64,000 bases of DNA, from positions 10,084,466 through 10,148,465 of the forward strand of contig NC_063439.1 of NCBI RefSeq assembly GCF_020379485.1. Direction: 5' to 3'. Position 1 is the first letter of the stretch; each line of letters begins with the position of its first letter. Source of the DNA: Brassica napus (taxonomy: Eukaryota; Streptophyta; Magnoliopsida; Brassicales; Brassicaceae). Of this stretch, positions 24,297 to 34,650 are shown piece by piece. The translations under genes and the position numbers were made by a program. The notes below the pieces were generated by a model. It was given only the letters and a program-made list of their open reading frames with translations, was not told where the DNA came from and searched no databases.

Positions 24297-24372
24297 AGAG
24301 ATGCAGTTGAAGCTCGCAACATTTCGATGAAGCCATATATATAATAAAAGCTTTGCTTGCTTCTCTTGTCGG
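24297..24372 (-). repeat. Direct repeat, copy 1 (ELQLHLC motif)
   Basis: About 76 bp (GATGCAGTTGAAGCTCGCAAC to GCTTGCTTCTC) repeated at 27013-27095 and partly at 24026-24060. On the minus strand each full copy has a TATA-like run followed by an ATG frame that reads MAS...ELQLHLC. Confidence 0.7.
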
Positions 24373-24402
24373 GAAATTCATTAATAGATTGTGAGTCTTC
24401 TC

Positions 24403-26940
24403 TAGGGCTGGGCAACCGGTGTACCATTCGGGTTTCGGGTCCATCCTAATCGGGTTCGGGTTTTCTTGGTTAACAAAAACAAGCCCCATTCGGATAAAAC
24501 TGAAGATCGGTTCGGTATCGGTTCGGGGGCTATATGGTTCGGGTCGGGGTTGGTAGACAGGCGTGGAACAGGTATAACCCGGAATACTTTCCGGTTCGGG
24601 GTGTGGTTAGTATTTCGGTTCTTAAAAGTACTAATTGTAGTGAAAGTAACCATTACCGTACAAAAGAATTTCGTAACTTGTGCTGCAAGTAAGTAAAAAA
24701 CACAGAGAAATAAAGCATTGAAAATTCTCATAACCCCTAAGGCAACACTGATATAAAACCAAAAACCCTTTATTATTGATAGAAGAGTCAAAAACTTAAC
24801 AACTCAGAGAATGCAAACAAAGCCATAATGAAATGCTTAAAACCAAAATAAGAAACATTATTCAAACTTGAAACTTCAAAGAAATAAAAACCAAATGCAG
24901 AAAACTTGAAGCTCCATGCTTCAACCTTCACCCGCTTCACCTTCACCCGCCTTCTTCCACTTCATGCTTCGACCTTGAAGCTTCAATCATCAAGCGTCTG
25001 TGCTTGAAACTCTACAACATAAAAACAAGGCATAAGAAAGGAGCTCATTGCATAAACAAATACTACACATAAGACAGTATAAAGAAACTAAGTGAAAAGA
25101 TAGACATACCTTTCTGAAGTCGATCAAGCAACTCCACATCAGCAAGTATTTGCTCATTTGTAGTGACTTGTTCACTCACCTTGATGTCAGCATGCATCCA
25201 TTGCTCAGTACACATGAGAACTTCTATCATGTAATGAGTTAAGCAACTCCGATATGGCTCCAAGATCCTCCCACTGGTGCTAAAAGCACTTTCAGATGCC
25301 ACTGAAGATACTTGCATGGCGAGTAGATCTCTTGCCATTTCAGCAAGCACAGGATACTTCATCTTGTGGACCTTCCACCACGCGAGAATGTCAAACTCCA
25401 CACCAAGCAAGAGCTTAGGAGTTTCAACTGCCTCCTTCAAGTACACTTCAAGTTCGTCCCTTGAATCCTCTCCCTTTTCAGCAACCATCTCCTTGTAAAC
25501 ACAATCCATCCGCTCATAACCGAAATCTTCAACCACCAGCTCCATTCTATCCGGGCCTTGATCTTGCGACTCTGGAGGAGGCTGAGATGATGATGCATGA
25601 TTTGACTGAGAGGCTTCTCCAGTAGACCCTCTGAGTCTTGTGTTGTACTCTTTGAACATAGACCTGAGATCCAAAAACATAAATAAAATATTTATACAAG
25701 TTTTGGAGGCATTGTTATTGAGGTCTCGGAGATTAAATTCATGATTATAAAACAAATACCTGAGAAGATCACCAACAGATTCCAGCATTGCATTAGACTC
25801 TAAGCTCTCCTTCTCATAGAGCTTCTCAAAGCAGAGCTTGGCAAATTGCATCTTCTTCCTTGGATCGAAAACAGTGGCTAAGATCAGCATCCTGTTGACA
25901 CTCTTGATACCATCCCAGTACTTGAGAAACTTCTGCAACATCTCCGACGCTTTCACCTTCAACTCAGGATCGAAGCTGTTGGCTAGTGCAGTGAGGTTTC
26001 TTTCTATGGTCACTATCTCACCGTAGCACTTGTAAGAATTAACCGTCGTAGAGGCAGAAACAACCAGAGTGCTGTTGTAAAAGATTATGAGAAACCTCTT
26101 GAGCTTCTCAACAGCACTCCAGTCTCTCAAAGAAGGTGGTCCACACCTCTTAACCCCATTTTCCATCTCTAAAAAATAATCATTATACAACCTATCTTCT
26201 GCCTCCATCCTATCAAATGCAGTTCTAAACTGAAGAGCCCTAGACAGCATAAGGAAGGTTGAATTCCATCTAGTCTTAATATCCATAGGTAAGCTACCTC
26301 GACTCATTCTCCCAGTAGTGACTCTAAGATCAAATGCATTAAGCCTAGGTGTTGAAGAGCGAACATACTGAATAGCGTTCCTAATGGCTAACACATTTTC
26401 TCCTACCTCGGTCAAACCCTCCTTAGCAATTAAATTGATGATGTGAGCACAGCACCTCATGTGCAAGAAACTCCCGTCTAGAACTAAAGACTCAGGGGAT
26501 ACATCACTAAAATCCCTATGGAATCTCCTAATGGCAGAAGTATTAGCAGTCGCATTGTCTACTGTAATGCAAAATACCTTCTCAATGCCCCATTCAGCTA
26601 GACACTCCAAGAGCACAGTTGCGATGGTCTGCCCCTTGTGGTCCATCACGTACTTGAAGCCTATGATAAGCTTCTTCAGCTGCCATGTTGCGTCCACAAA
26701 GTGGGCAGTTATCACCATGTAACTTGCACCTGTGACAAATTAAACAAACAAAGTCAGAGTTCAGAAAAAAAATAAAAAACTTTATAAATATATCATATGC
26801 ATAGAAGTTTTACGTGACAGTCTTTGTTAATTTTTTTTTTGAAAAAATGAATTTAGAAATTTTGAAAAGTGACATTCTATGCTAGCAAAAAGTATAGCAT
26901 AAATAAAAGTTATAAAACAAAAAAAAAAAGCTGTAAAGAA
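24403..26940 (-). mobile_element. hAT element remnant, one terminus lost
   Basis: The terminus nearest the transposase 3' end is intact in style (TAGGGCTGGGCAACCGGTG at 24403) and is followed by CGGGTTCGGG-type subterminal repeats. It matches the start of the small hAT elements elsewhere in the window. No opposite terminus was found beyond 26730, in line with the missing 5' half of the transposase gene. The right border given is approximate. Confidence 0.6.
24983..26729 (-). pseudogene. hAT-family transposase, 5'-truncated (RICESLEEPER/DAYSLEEPER type)
   Basis: Three exons can be joined on the minus strand: 25760-26729, 25110-25663 and 24983-25011, ending QAQTLDD. The protein starts at an exon edge (acceptor CACAG) with a segment reading VITAHFVDATWQLKKLIIGF. 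It has the central RNase H-like region with IKTRWNSTFLML and ends with the hAT dimerisation region, including VEFDILAWWKVH, YPVLAEMARDLLAM and VASESAFSTSGRI. The DNA-binding BED zinc finger and the first catalytic region, normally upstream, are absent. What remains is open, so loss of the 5' part may be recent. It cannot be a complete transposase. It sits inside the 23734-28157 Helitron. Confidence 0.85.
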
Positions 26941-27012
26941 ACTCCCTGAAAAGAGAGGAAAACGGTTCTGCAAGTTCATGCTATGTTTTCGTCATCTAGC
27001 TTTCTTATAGGA

Positions 27013-27095
27013 AGACATAGATGCAGTTGAAGCTCGAAACGTCTCAACGAAGCCATATATATATAATAAAAGTCTTGCTTGCTTCTCTCATCGTG
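27013..27095 (-). repeat. Direct repeat, copy 2 (ELQLHLC motif)
   Basis: Second copy of the block at 24297-24372. It starts TAGATGCAGTTGAAGCTCG and ends TTGCTTGCTTCTC, with a longer TA run. The two copies bracket the hAT remnant. Confidence 0.7.
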
Positions 27096-27548
27096 AATGG
27101 TAAGTGGACAGAGCCAAAGACATATGGTCCTCGAAATTACTCGCTTTCTAAAATACATATACACTAAATTCGTCGACATGGTCCTCGGCGTAAACCAAAA
27201 CTTGTCGATGTTGAGTATCATATAAATACTATACAAACGACCTCAAAATATTTTGATCATAAAGATATAAAATTCGATAAATTCAATCAAGTTACTACAT
27301 CAAAAGTGAAAATTTCATATAAAACCAAATTTGAATAAAAGAAAAGAAAAATGTATCTTGCCAAAAAAAAAAAAACCAAACAAACTTAATAAAAAAATAC
27401 TAAGTTAGTTTTGGAGAGAAGCGTAAGGTAAAGATTGGTTAGAGAGACAAAGACTTGAAAAGTCAACTCGAGTCTTCTTCCAATAATCTCAATTATTTGT
27501 TATCTTTCAGTGTCATCTTTTTCCTAAATCCTCTTCACATCCAACCAC

Positions 27549-27985
27549 ATGTTTCTTCATCTATTAGACTCTCTCTTTCTTTCTAGTTTTTCCGTCACAA
27601 CTATGGCGAAACTCTGTTTTAGATACTCTGTTTTTGTCTTCATGGCTATTACAGTTATTGTTCTTCTTCCACGTCACACCCCTTCTGCTACCTCTTCTCC
27701 ATATTCTCGTCCCGAGAAGTTCTACCTCAACTGTGGGTCGGATTCTAACATCAACTATGGTGGCTGGACCTTCGTCGGAGATATGATCTCCGGTTGTAAC
27801 TTAGTCTCCTTGAACAGCAAAGGAAGTGAAGCTAGCAACCAATCTGTACCAGAAATCTATGGGACAGTAAGAATATTTAGACACCCTTCTTCTTACAAGT
27901 TCTAGCTCGATTCCGTTGGTTTACACTTCGTGCGTCTCCATGTCTCTTCTTGGACAGAGCTTTTAACATTTAACTTCTCTTTTTC
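27549..27985 (+). pseudogene. Captured 5' fragment of a CrRLK1L receptor kinase (malectin-like domain)
   Basis: The likely original start is at 27603 (MAKLCFRYSVFVFMAITVIV, a signal peptide), though an in-frame ATG lies at 27549. The mature part carries the opening of a malectin-like domain: RPEKFYLNCGSDSN, then GGWTFVGD, PEIYGTVRIFRHPSSYKF. Translation then stops at TAG (27903-27905), but the same frame continues with LDSVGLHFVRLH, the expected next part of the family. A single codon change therefore interrupts it. Homology ends near 27985, and transmembrane and kinase domains are absent. The closest style is the Arabidopsis At5g38990-At5g39030 group. It lies inside a Helitron and is best read as a transduplicated, dead fragment. 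Confidence 0.85.
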
Positions 27986-28157
27986 ACGTATGTGGTTTGT
28001 TGTTGTAGCTTTTATGGAAAATAGGAAACAAAGTTTAGAGGAGTTCTATGCAACCGACACGTAAGCGTAAAATTTTTAAATTGACTGTGAGAGCGACACG
28101 TGGCAAAGTTAGTGTGAATGCATTAAAGTCAATGCTTCTCTTTTAATATATAAGGGA

Positions 28158-29708
28158 TAATTTAAGCTGAGGAGTTCCACCAACCCATCAAGACTAGATT
28201 ATGATAAATAAACTGAAAATATTGGGGGAAAGTTAAAAAGAAAATATTAGAAATATGACATACCCATTATTCCTCGTTGTATGCCTACTGTTCCTGTATC
28301 CGGTCACATGACTCGACGGCGGCTTAAGCAGATGAAGCTGAACCAAACACATATGAGAAAAAACTGATAATATGAATTCTATTTAAAATGGTGTGCAGCA
28401 ACAGAAATCGTAAACCTGAAAGAAGATATCTAAGGCTCCTTAAGACACCAAAGAGCAAAATGAAGTGCTTATAAAGCGCACAAGCATTTTCGATGAATCT
28501 GAGCTATAGTCTAAGACTTAACGATAATACTCATTGAAAAAATATCTACTTATCACCTCGCTCTTGGGGTAAACCATAGTGATTCAGCAAAAGCCAGCAG
28601 TGAGAAAGCCACATGATCATCATCTGTAACAAAACAAAAAAATAGTTTCAGATTAAATATGCATGAATCAATTAGATTTAAAGCAAACAAAATTACCTTT
28701 GACCAAGAATACGTCCTACTTTTATGCAGTCGATGTAGACAATCTGCGTTGAGATGGGTTTTAGAGTATGATGGGTTTCAGGAACGAGAGCACCTACAGA
28801 GCCATAATATGGAGTTTCAAGGTGAGGAGTTGGAAGAGTAGATAAACTCTAGATTTCTGCAAGGATTAAATGGTTCTTTATGAGTGCTAGTGGTGAGAAT
28901 GTGGATTGGCGGAGACAATAACAACATGGTTTTCTCATGAGAAGGAGGAAAAAAAGGGTAACGACTGCTTGTCATATTGTAACTACAGTTTAGTAAATTA
29001 AAGATCAATATTTAGTTTTTCTTTTTGCAAGAAAATATGATTTAGATTTTAAAGATGACATGGCAACTCAGCAATGATTGACCGATTTTATTTGATGATG
29101 TGGATAGCTTAGAATTTGAGTATATCTCCCTTTTAGTATTGTTAGATTTTTGCATGTGTTGTGTGAGACTTATTTTATAATTAACAACTTGTTTTTACAC
29201 ATAAATTTCAGTTAATATTTGTATTTTATAATCATAGTGCATAGGTAAATTTTTATCAATTTTCTAGTTATTGCTAGAGAAAACACTCATACCTATAACT
29301 TTAAACCCAACCCAAACCGAATTAAGAATTATAATATAGAAAAACTGAAAGTTAAATAAGGTCAATCGAGTCAATGACAATATCATACACTTTCTTATTT
29401 AATAATATAATATTTATTAAACTTATTTGATGCTTAATAATTTTCTTAATTCATTATTTATTAATGATATATTAAAAATCTCTATAAAATAATATAATTT
29501 TATAGTCTCAAATTGAGTTTTTGGTTCAATTAGTATATCGATAAATTAATATCTCTATAAATTAATAAAAAAAACTTTAGTTTTGGTGTAGTCCCAACAT
29601 TATTAATTTATAGAGTTTTCGTATATGAATTTGATAGAATCATGGTAAGGGGCGTCAAGTTCTCAGAATTAAACACGAATTTATTTCATTTGGTTTATAT
29701 ATTTTCAA
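28158..29708 (-). other. Region X, distal part in unit C, and unit D left edge
   Basis: Continues region X after the Helitron and matches 8554-9831 and 14758-16030. The putative minus-strand exons at 28565-28630 (AFSLLAFAESLWF) and 28700-28800 are kept. The unit junction is at 29623/29624. Nothing else is coding. Confidence 0.5.
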
Positions 29709-31827
29709 TCTTATATATTAAAACAGAAGTCACAACCTTGATTCATGTGTGATTTTTTTCAAAAATTAACTTATTCTTAGAAAATCATGTTACATTTAAT
29801 CTCTAGTCTTATCATTTAAATTTTGGGCTTACAAGAAATTTTTATTGGGCTATGAGGCTATCAACAATTGGATTGAAACAATAGATAATCCATTAGATTT
29901 ATATATAGTATAAGTTAAATAGATATAATTTAATGTTGTAATACTATACTTCCATATGTTAATTATTTAAATACTAGGTGAATTTCCCGTGCTCATGCAC
30001 GGGTATAAATGTTTTTGAAGTAAATATACTATAATAATTGATTGCTATTTAATTTTAACTAGGTGACCGGCTCGCACCCTGTGCAGGCATAAAAAAATTT
30101 AAAATATGGAATAGATATTATATAGTTTTTAGAAATAACAGATTTTACAACATAATATCACCGTCTTTGGAGGAATTCATCAGTCATGGAAAAAAACTGG
30201 TAGTCAATATTTGAGATGGACGAGAGGGAACACAGTAACGTCAGTATGAAGAGGCAGATATTGTGTGTATGTATAATTGCAACGTCACAAAATATTTTGT
30301 GTGTTTAAAAAGATACTTTCATTCAAAAAATAGAATAAATAGTGTATAGTTTTAAAAGTAACAGATTTTATATTATCATTAATATAATTGTATTGTATAT
30401 GTGTTGTAATTCTTTATTTTAGGTGAATAATATTATTTTTCCATAAATAATAAACAAACATTTATGTAGACATATTAAAAGAAAATATAAAAAAAATCAA
30501 AATATTATCCATAAATAATATAAATTATGAAGTACATTTCTCGATAAAGAAAGTAAATTCAATTAGAAACCTGCAAAAAATTAAATAAATTTTGTAAGCA
30601 ATTTGACGGGTTAACATTATTTGATACATTTATAACTTTCTAAATTTTATTGAACATGAAATAATATTAAATTGACATACCGTCATCGGTCTCCTAACTC
30701 ATCACAACCCATCTGGCAAATGCAAAAAAAAATAATTGTAACAGTTTATATAATTTAAAATTTGTATTTGAAAAAAAAAGTAGATTAAAATTACGTACCG
30801 TGACTACGAAATATTCTGAAAAACTTGTTTGTAGACAACATTCAATGTTTTTGTCTGCGGCTTTCCTTCTTTACCAGTTATTAGGATTTTAATCCAGATC
30901 TCGACTTAACTCTTGAAAGTGCAACTTTTCTTTGCATTTTGTAAACATTTTATAAATTATTTTAAAATTATGATAAATTTATTCTTTAAACAATGATAAA
31001 TAATTTAAAAATAATATTAATAAACATTTTTGGATTTTGTAATATTTAAAATAGTTATTATATAATGCTATTCGAACACAATTCATCAAGTAAAGTATAA
31101 AACTATTATAATTATCTTATATAAAATTTTGTTCATTATATTTTATAGGTTATAAATATTAAAAGTAATAAATAAAACATTATTAATCTTTCTATAATTT
31201 TGAGAATAGTTTCCATAAATTGTTATTTGTAATATTCGTTAGATTATATGGCAAGTGATATTAAATGATTTTAGACTTATCTTAAATTTTTAGATCTAAA
31301 TTAAATAAATAAAAATGAAAAACAATTGACTAATCAGATTATAACAATTTCTTGAAACTTTACCTATGAACCCCAATCTGCGATAGATCAGTCCACGAGA
31401 TTCACAAAAAAAATCCAGCTACCTTACAGGTTGGGTTACTTAAACGTAGATTTGTCCATTTGACATATATGCACCATGTTGATAAGTTGACCACGATTAT
31501 TGGTGAAACTAATATCCGGTCTAATAAAAAAATGTAGCTGGTTCGATTATTAATTTTCTAGGTTGTTTGACTGTTTTGAAATATTTTGGCTTATTTGCAA
31601 TTTAATATGCTAACTTATTTTAAGTTATGCCTCTCTCTTTTTGTTTTGCCTTTTGCATATTTAATTTGATAATTACTACTATGATTTGATAATAATAAAT
31701 AGTAGTAATTCATTGATCATTTTTTTGCCAGACATTACAATCTCATTCAATCTAGTCTGCATATATAGTCCAATTATAATGAAATCAATCTTGTTGATTG
31801 ACTGATACACACACTTCAAAAATGACT

Positions 31828-33415
31828 CAAGTCATGGGACAAACTTTGGCAGCTTTTATTTCAATGCTGGCAGTGTCAAGACCATCCAACATGGAAGAGT
31901 CCTTGCTAACCAAAGAAACCTTAAAGAATCAAGAAAGATAAAAAGACATTATTAGTAAACACATGATGACATTGTAAATTAAGCACCAACAATATAATAT
32001 TAAGAAGGGAAAACCAAGATTGGCGCAGCTGTCCTTCTAGGTCAACCATGCCTTTAGCAAAAGCAGCTGCAGACATCTGGTCAACATATGCAAACCAATT
32101 TAAACATTATTTTTTTCCCAACACATATGCTTAATTATCTTCAGTAGTATCAATGTAAAAGGTGTACGTACCTGAACACGTCCCTCGTCAGAGCTGTAAA
32201 TTTTAAGGTCATGATGGTATGTACTATGGAGACGAAGCAAACCAGTCCCTTCACCTGAAAAAAACATGTAATTTAAGGTCATTTCATCGGTGAAATACTC
32301 CAAAATAAAAGTAACAGATCAGGGGGTCTTACCTGGATACATATTGTATCGGAAGAATCTACCAAGCTCTTCTGCCTGCATGCAGATGAAGCAAACATCA
32401 ATAAGTTAAACAATTCTTCCATATTTGGAAAACATATATATATATAACAATGACAAATTAAATGGTAAAGTATGTAAACACATGTTTTCTACCAACGTGA
32501 GTTAGAACACCGCCGTATTTAAGAATCATAAGGGCCTCTACAGGTCTTTCTTCTTCGCCTTCACCATCCCACTTCAGCGGCTTAAGTTCAACCTTCCTGT
32601 ATATCCCTGAGAAATTTCCTCCCTGCGCCATTTCAAAAGGTTCTCTGCTGTGAGGAAATGACCTCATGAATTAAATTAAAAATGCATAATGCTAGCTTAC
32701 TTATAAGATAATATATTCAACAAAAAATGATATAAGATAGTATTACTAAATGATACTATGTAATACTTTCCCCAGACTATATTCAACAAAAAAAAAAAGA
32801 GAAAGTACTAAAGAGCCTTTTCAAGAACTGCTTTAACTTGGCGAAGCTTCTCAGCATGTTCAAGGTCTTCTGGATCACTATCACTCTCACGACCTGGTCT
32901 ACATATAAAAAAAAGAAGACCATATTGTTGTTACCAGTATTCAACACATGGAAAAGATAGACCAGACATGCTTTTTGGAGACAAGGCACAAAGAGTTGAG
33001 TTCAGAGTTCTACCTTGTACGGGGAACTAACATTCTTGTTGCATCTAATAGGTCTTGCAACTGGACTGCACTTTTTAGTTTTGTCTACAAAAATAAGAAA
33101 AATATATAAAATGAATCAAGGTTCTGATAAAAGATGGATGACAGAAAAGCTGGAGCCTCTCGCACCTCAGCTCTTGGCTTTCCACCATTGTACTTCAGCA
33201 TCAGGTTTAACAGTTTCTCCTCTGTAACATTTAGTTTCACCTTCTGTTTTGGAGTTCGATCGCCACTGTCATGTAATAACAAAATTTAACAGATAGAAGT
33301 ATAGAGGAGATAAAGGTGATTTATATGCTAAGAAAACATACTGTCGAATAACATTAATGACACAACGTAGCTCTTCTGAGTGCTCATTGCCTTGGCGGGT
33401 TAGTCATTTATTAGA
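31828..33415 (-). pseudogene. Captured fragment of a PPIP5K (VIP1/VIH-type) gene, phosphatase domain
   Basis: Nine exon-like blocks with introns still in place, minus strand: 33342-33410, 33166-33265, 33014-33084, about 32818-32898, about 32490-32622, 32333-32374, 32172-32254, about 32023-32080 and about 31828-31930. Joined, they read the start of the histidine-acid-phosphatase-like domain of diphosphoinositol pentakisphosphate kinases. The first junction makes [15 protein letters not shown], followed by [106 protein letters not shown], then SAAAFAKGMVDLEGQL. The ATP-grasp kinase domain and the end of the phosphatase domain are missing. Some donors (after 32818 and near 32490) look damaged. 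In intact plants VIH proteins make InsP7/InsP8 for phosphate and jasmonate signalling. This copy cannot; it could only give antisense or chimeric transcripts. Confidence 0.88.
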
Positions 33416-33740
33416 CTGTACAGGTTTATTGAACTTCCAAGGCAAAGTGGGTGGCAGAGTCGATGAAAGATGAGGAGCCTTTGCGTCTAAACACATTTTT
33501 CTTAGCACACAAGCAACATCGTCGTAATACCTTAATAGTATGAAATGAAAGATTTGTGAAAAATACTTTAAAGAATGAAAAGAGAATGTTTGTATTTGAA
33601 GACCTTGAGTGTCTCCTATATATATACAGTCGATTTATTTTTCATATTAATGACGCACAATATTTTGCACAATAAATAATGAAATTGTTTAAAGAAAGAT
33701 ATTAAATGTGTATTGTCAAAAAATGATTTGCATATGATAT

Positions 33741-34650
33741 GATTTTAACTTGCGCAAGTAATCCATATTAGAAAGGTAAGTTATTAAAAACAAACAACCT
33801 AATTAGAAACATTAAAATATTTTGTAAGCAATATAATAAATATAATATCAACATGCGCAAGTTTACCGTTTGAATAATAAGGAAAGTTTTTAATATTTGT
33901 CTTAATTCTAAATCTTGCCCAAAGGTAAACTAAATCGATAATATTTAATGATTTCAACTTGCGCAAGTAATCCATATTGTTAATATGTGATTTGCATATT
34001 TAATGATTTCAACTTGCGCAAGTAATCCATATTAGAAAGGTAAGTTATTAAAAACAAACAACCTAATTAGTAGGGGTGGGCAGTTTACCCGATATCCGAA
34101 GTGGCACCCGAACCCGATCCGAAAATGCATGTCAAGTTTTTTATTTCAAAAATTAACAAAAAGTTACATCCAAAATTTTTTAAAAAAATAACTAAATGAA
34201 TCCCTTTTTAGTTTTAAAATGTTATGTCCAAATATATTAACCATTCAATCTATTAAAAATAAAAAATTAGTTAACTAAAAGTTATATTTTTAAATATAAG
34301 AAACTTGAGAAATGAAAATTTTAATTTTTTTTTTCAAAATCTAAATATCCGAACCCGATCCGAAATAATCGAATCCGAACTAAAAATACCTGAACCCGAC
34401 CCGAAGTACAGAAATACCCGTTCGGGTTCTACACCTCTATACCGAAATACTCGAATATCCGAAATATCCGACCCGAACCCGAACGGGTACCCGAACGCCA
34501 CCCCTACTAATTAGAAACATTAAAATATTTTCTAAGCAAATGTAATTAATATGATATCAACATGCGCAAGTTTATTGTTTGAATAATAAGAAAATTTTTT
34601 AATATTTGTCTTAGTTCTAAATCTTGCCCAAGACTAAACTAAATCGATAG
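33741..34650. repeat. Direct duplication of about 260 bp, second copy split by a hAT element
   Basis: The block AACTTGCGCAAGTAATCCAT...AACATGCGCAAGTTTACCG...TAAACTAAATCGATA occurs at about 33745-33945 and again at about 34008-34070 plus 34515-34650. The element at 34071-34506 interrupts the second copy. A short extra copy of the first 25 bp is at 33953. Confidence 0.65.
34071..34506. mobile_element. Short hAT-type element, 8-bp target duplication
   Basis: 436 bp. Starts TAGGGGTGGGCAG and ends CGCCACCCCTA. Flanked by CTAATTAG at 34063-34070 and 34507-34514. Terminal thirds are made of CCCGAACCCG-type repeats. Noncoding. Confidence 0.85.

Larger units (their letters stand above)
23734..28157 (-). 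mobile_element. 4.4-kb Helitron carrying an hAT remnant and a captured receptor-kinase fragment
   Basis: On the minus strand it starts TCCCTTATATATTAAAAGAG (28157) and ends in hairpin CCCGTGCAAGGCACGGG then TTATCACCTAG (23734). Host sequence is ACGTACA on the left and TAATTTAAGCTG on the right. Unit A at about 8553-8575 and unit B show the uninterrupted ACGTACATAATTTAAG, so the borders are exact and the target was A^T. There is no Rep/helicase gene. The cargo comprises a broken hAT transposase gene, a duplicated 76-bp block and a CrRLK1L fragment. Confidence 0.87.
16235..29623. repeat. Tandem unit C (inflated by insertions)
   Basis: Contains the small Helitron, intact kinase C, a 152-bp insertion (18735-18886), a transposon cluster (18978-21835), region X split by a 4.4-kb Helitron (23734-28157), and the right-end sequence to GAGTTTTCGTA. 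Without insertions its order is the same as unit A. Confidence 0.7.
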
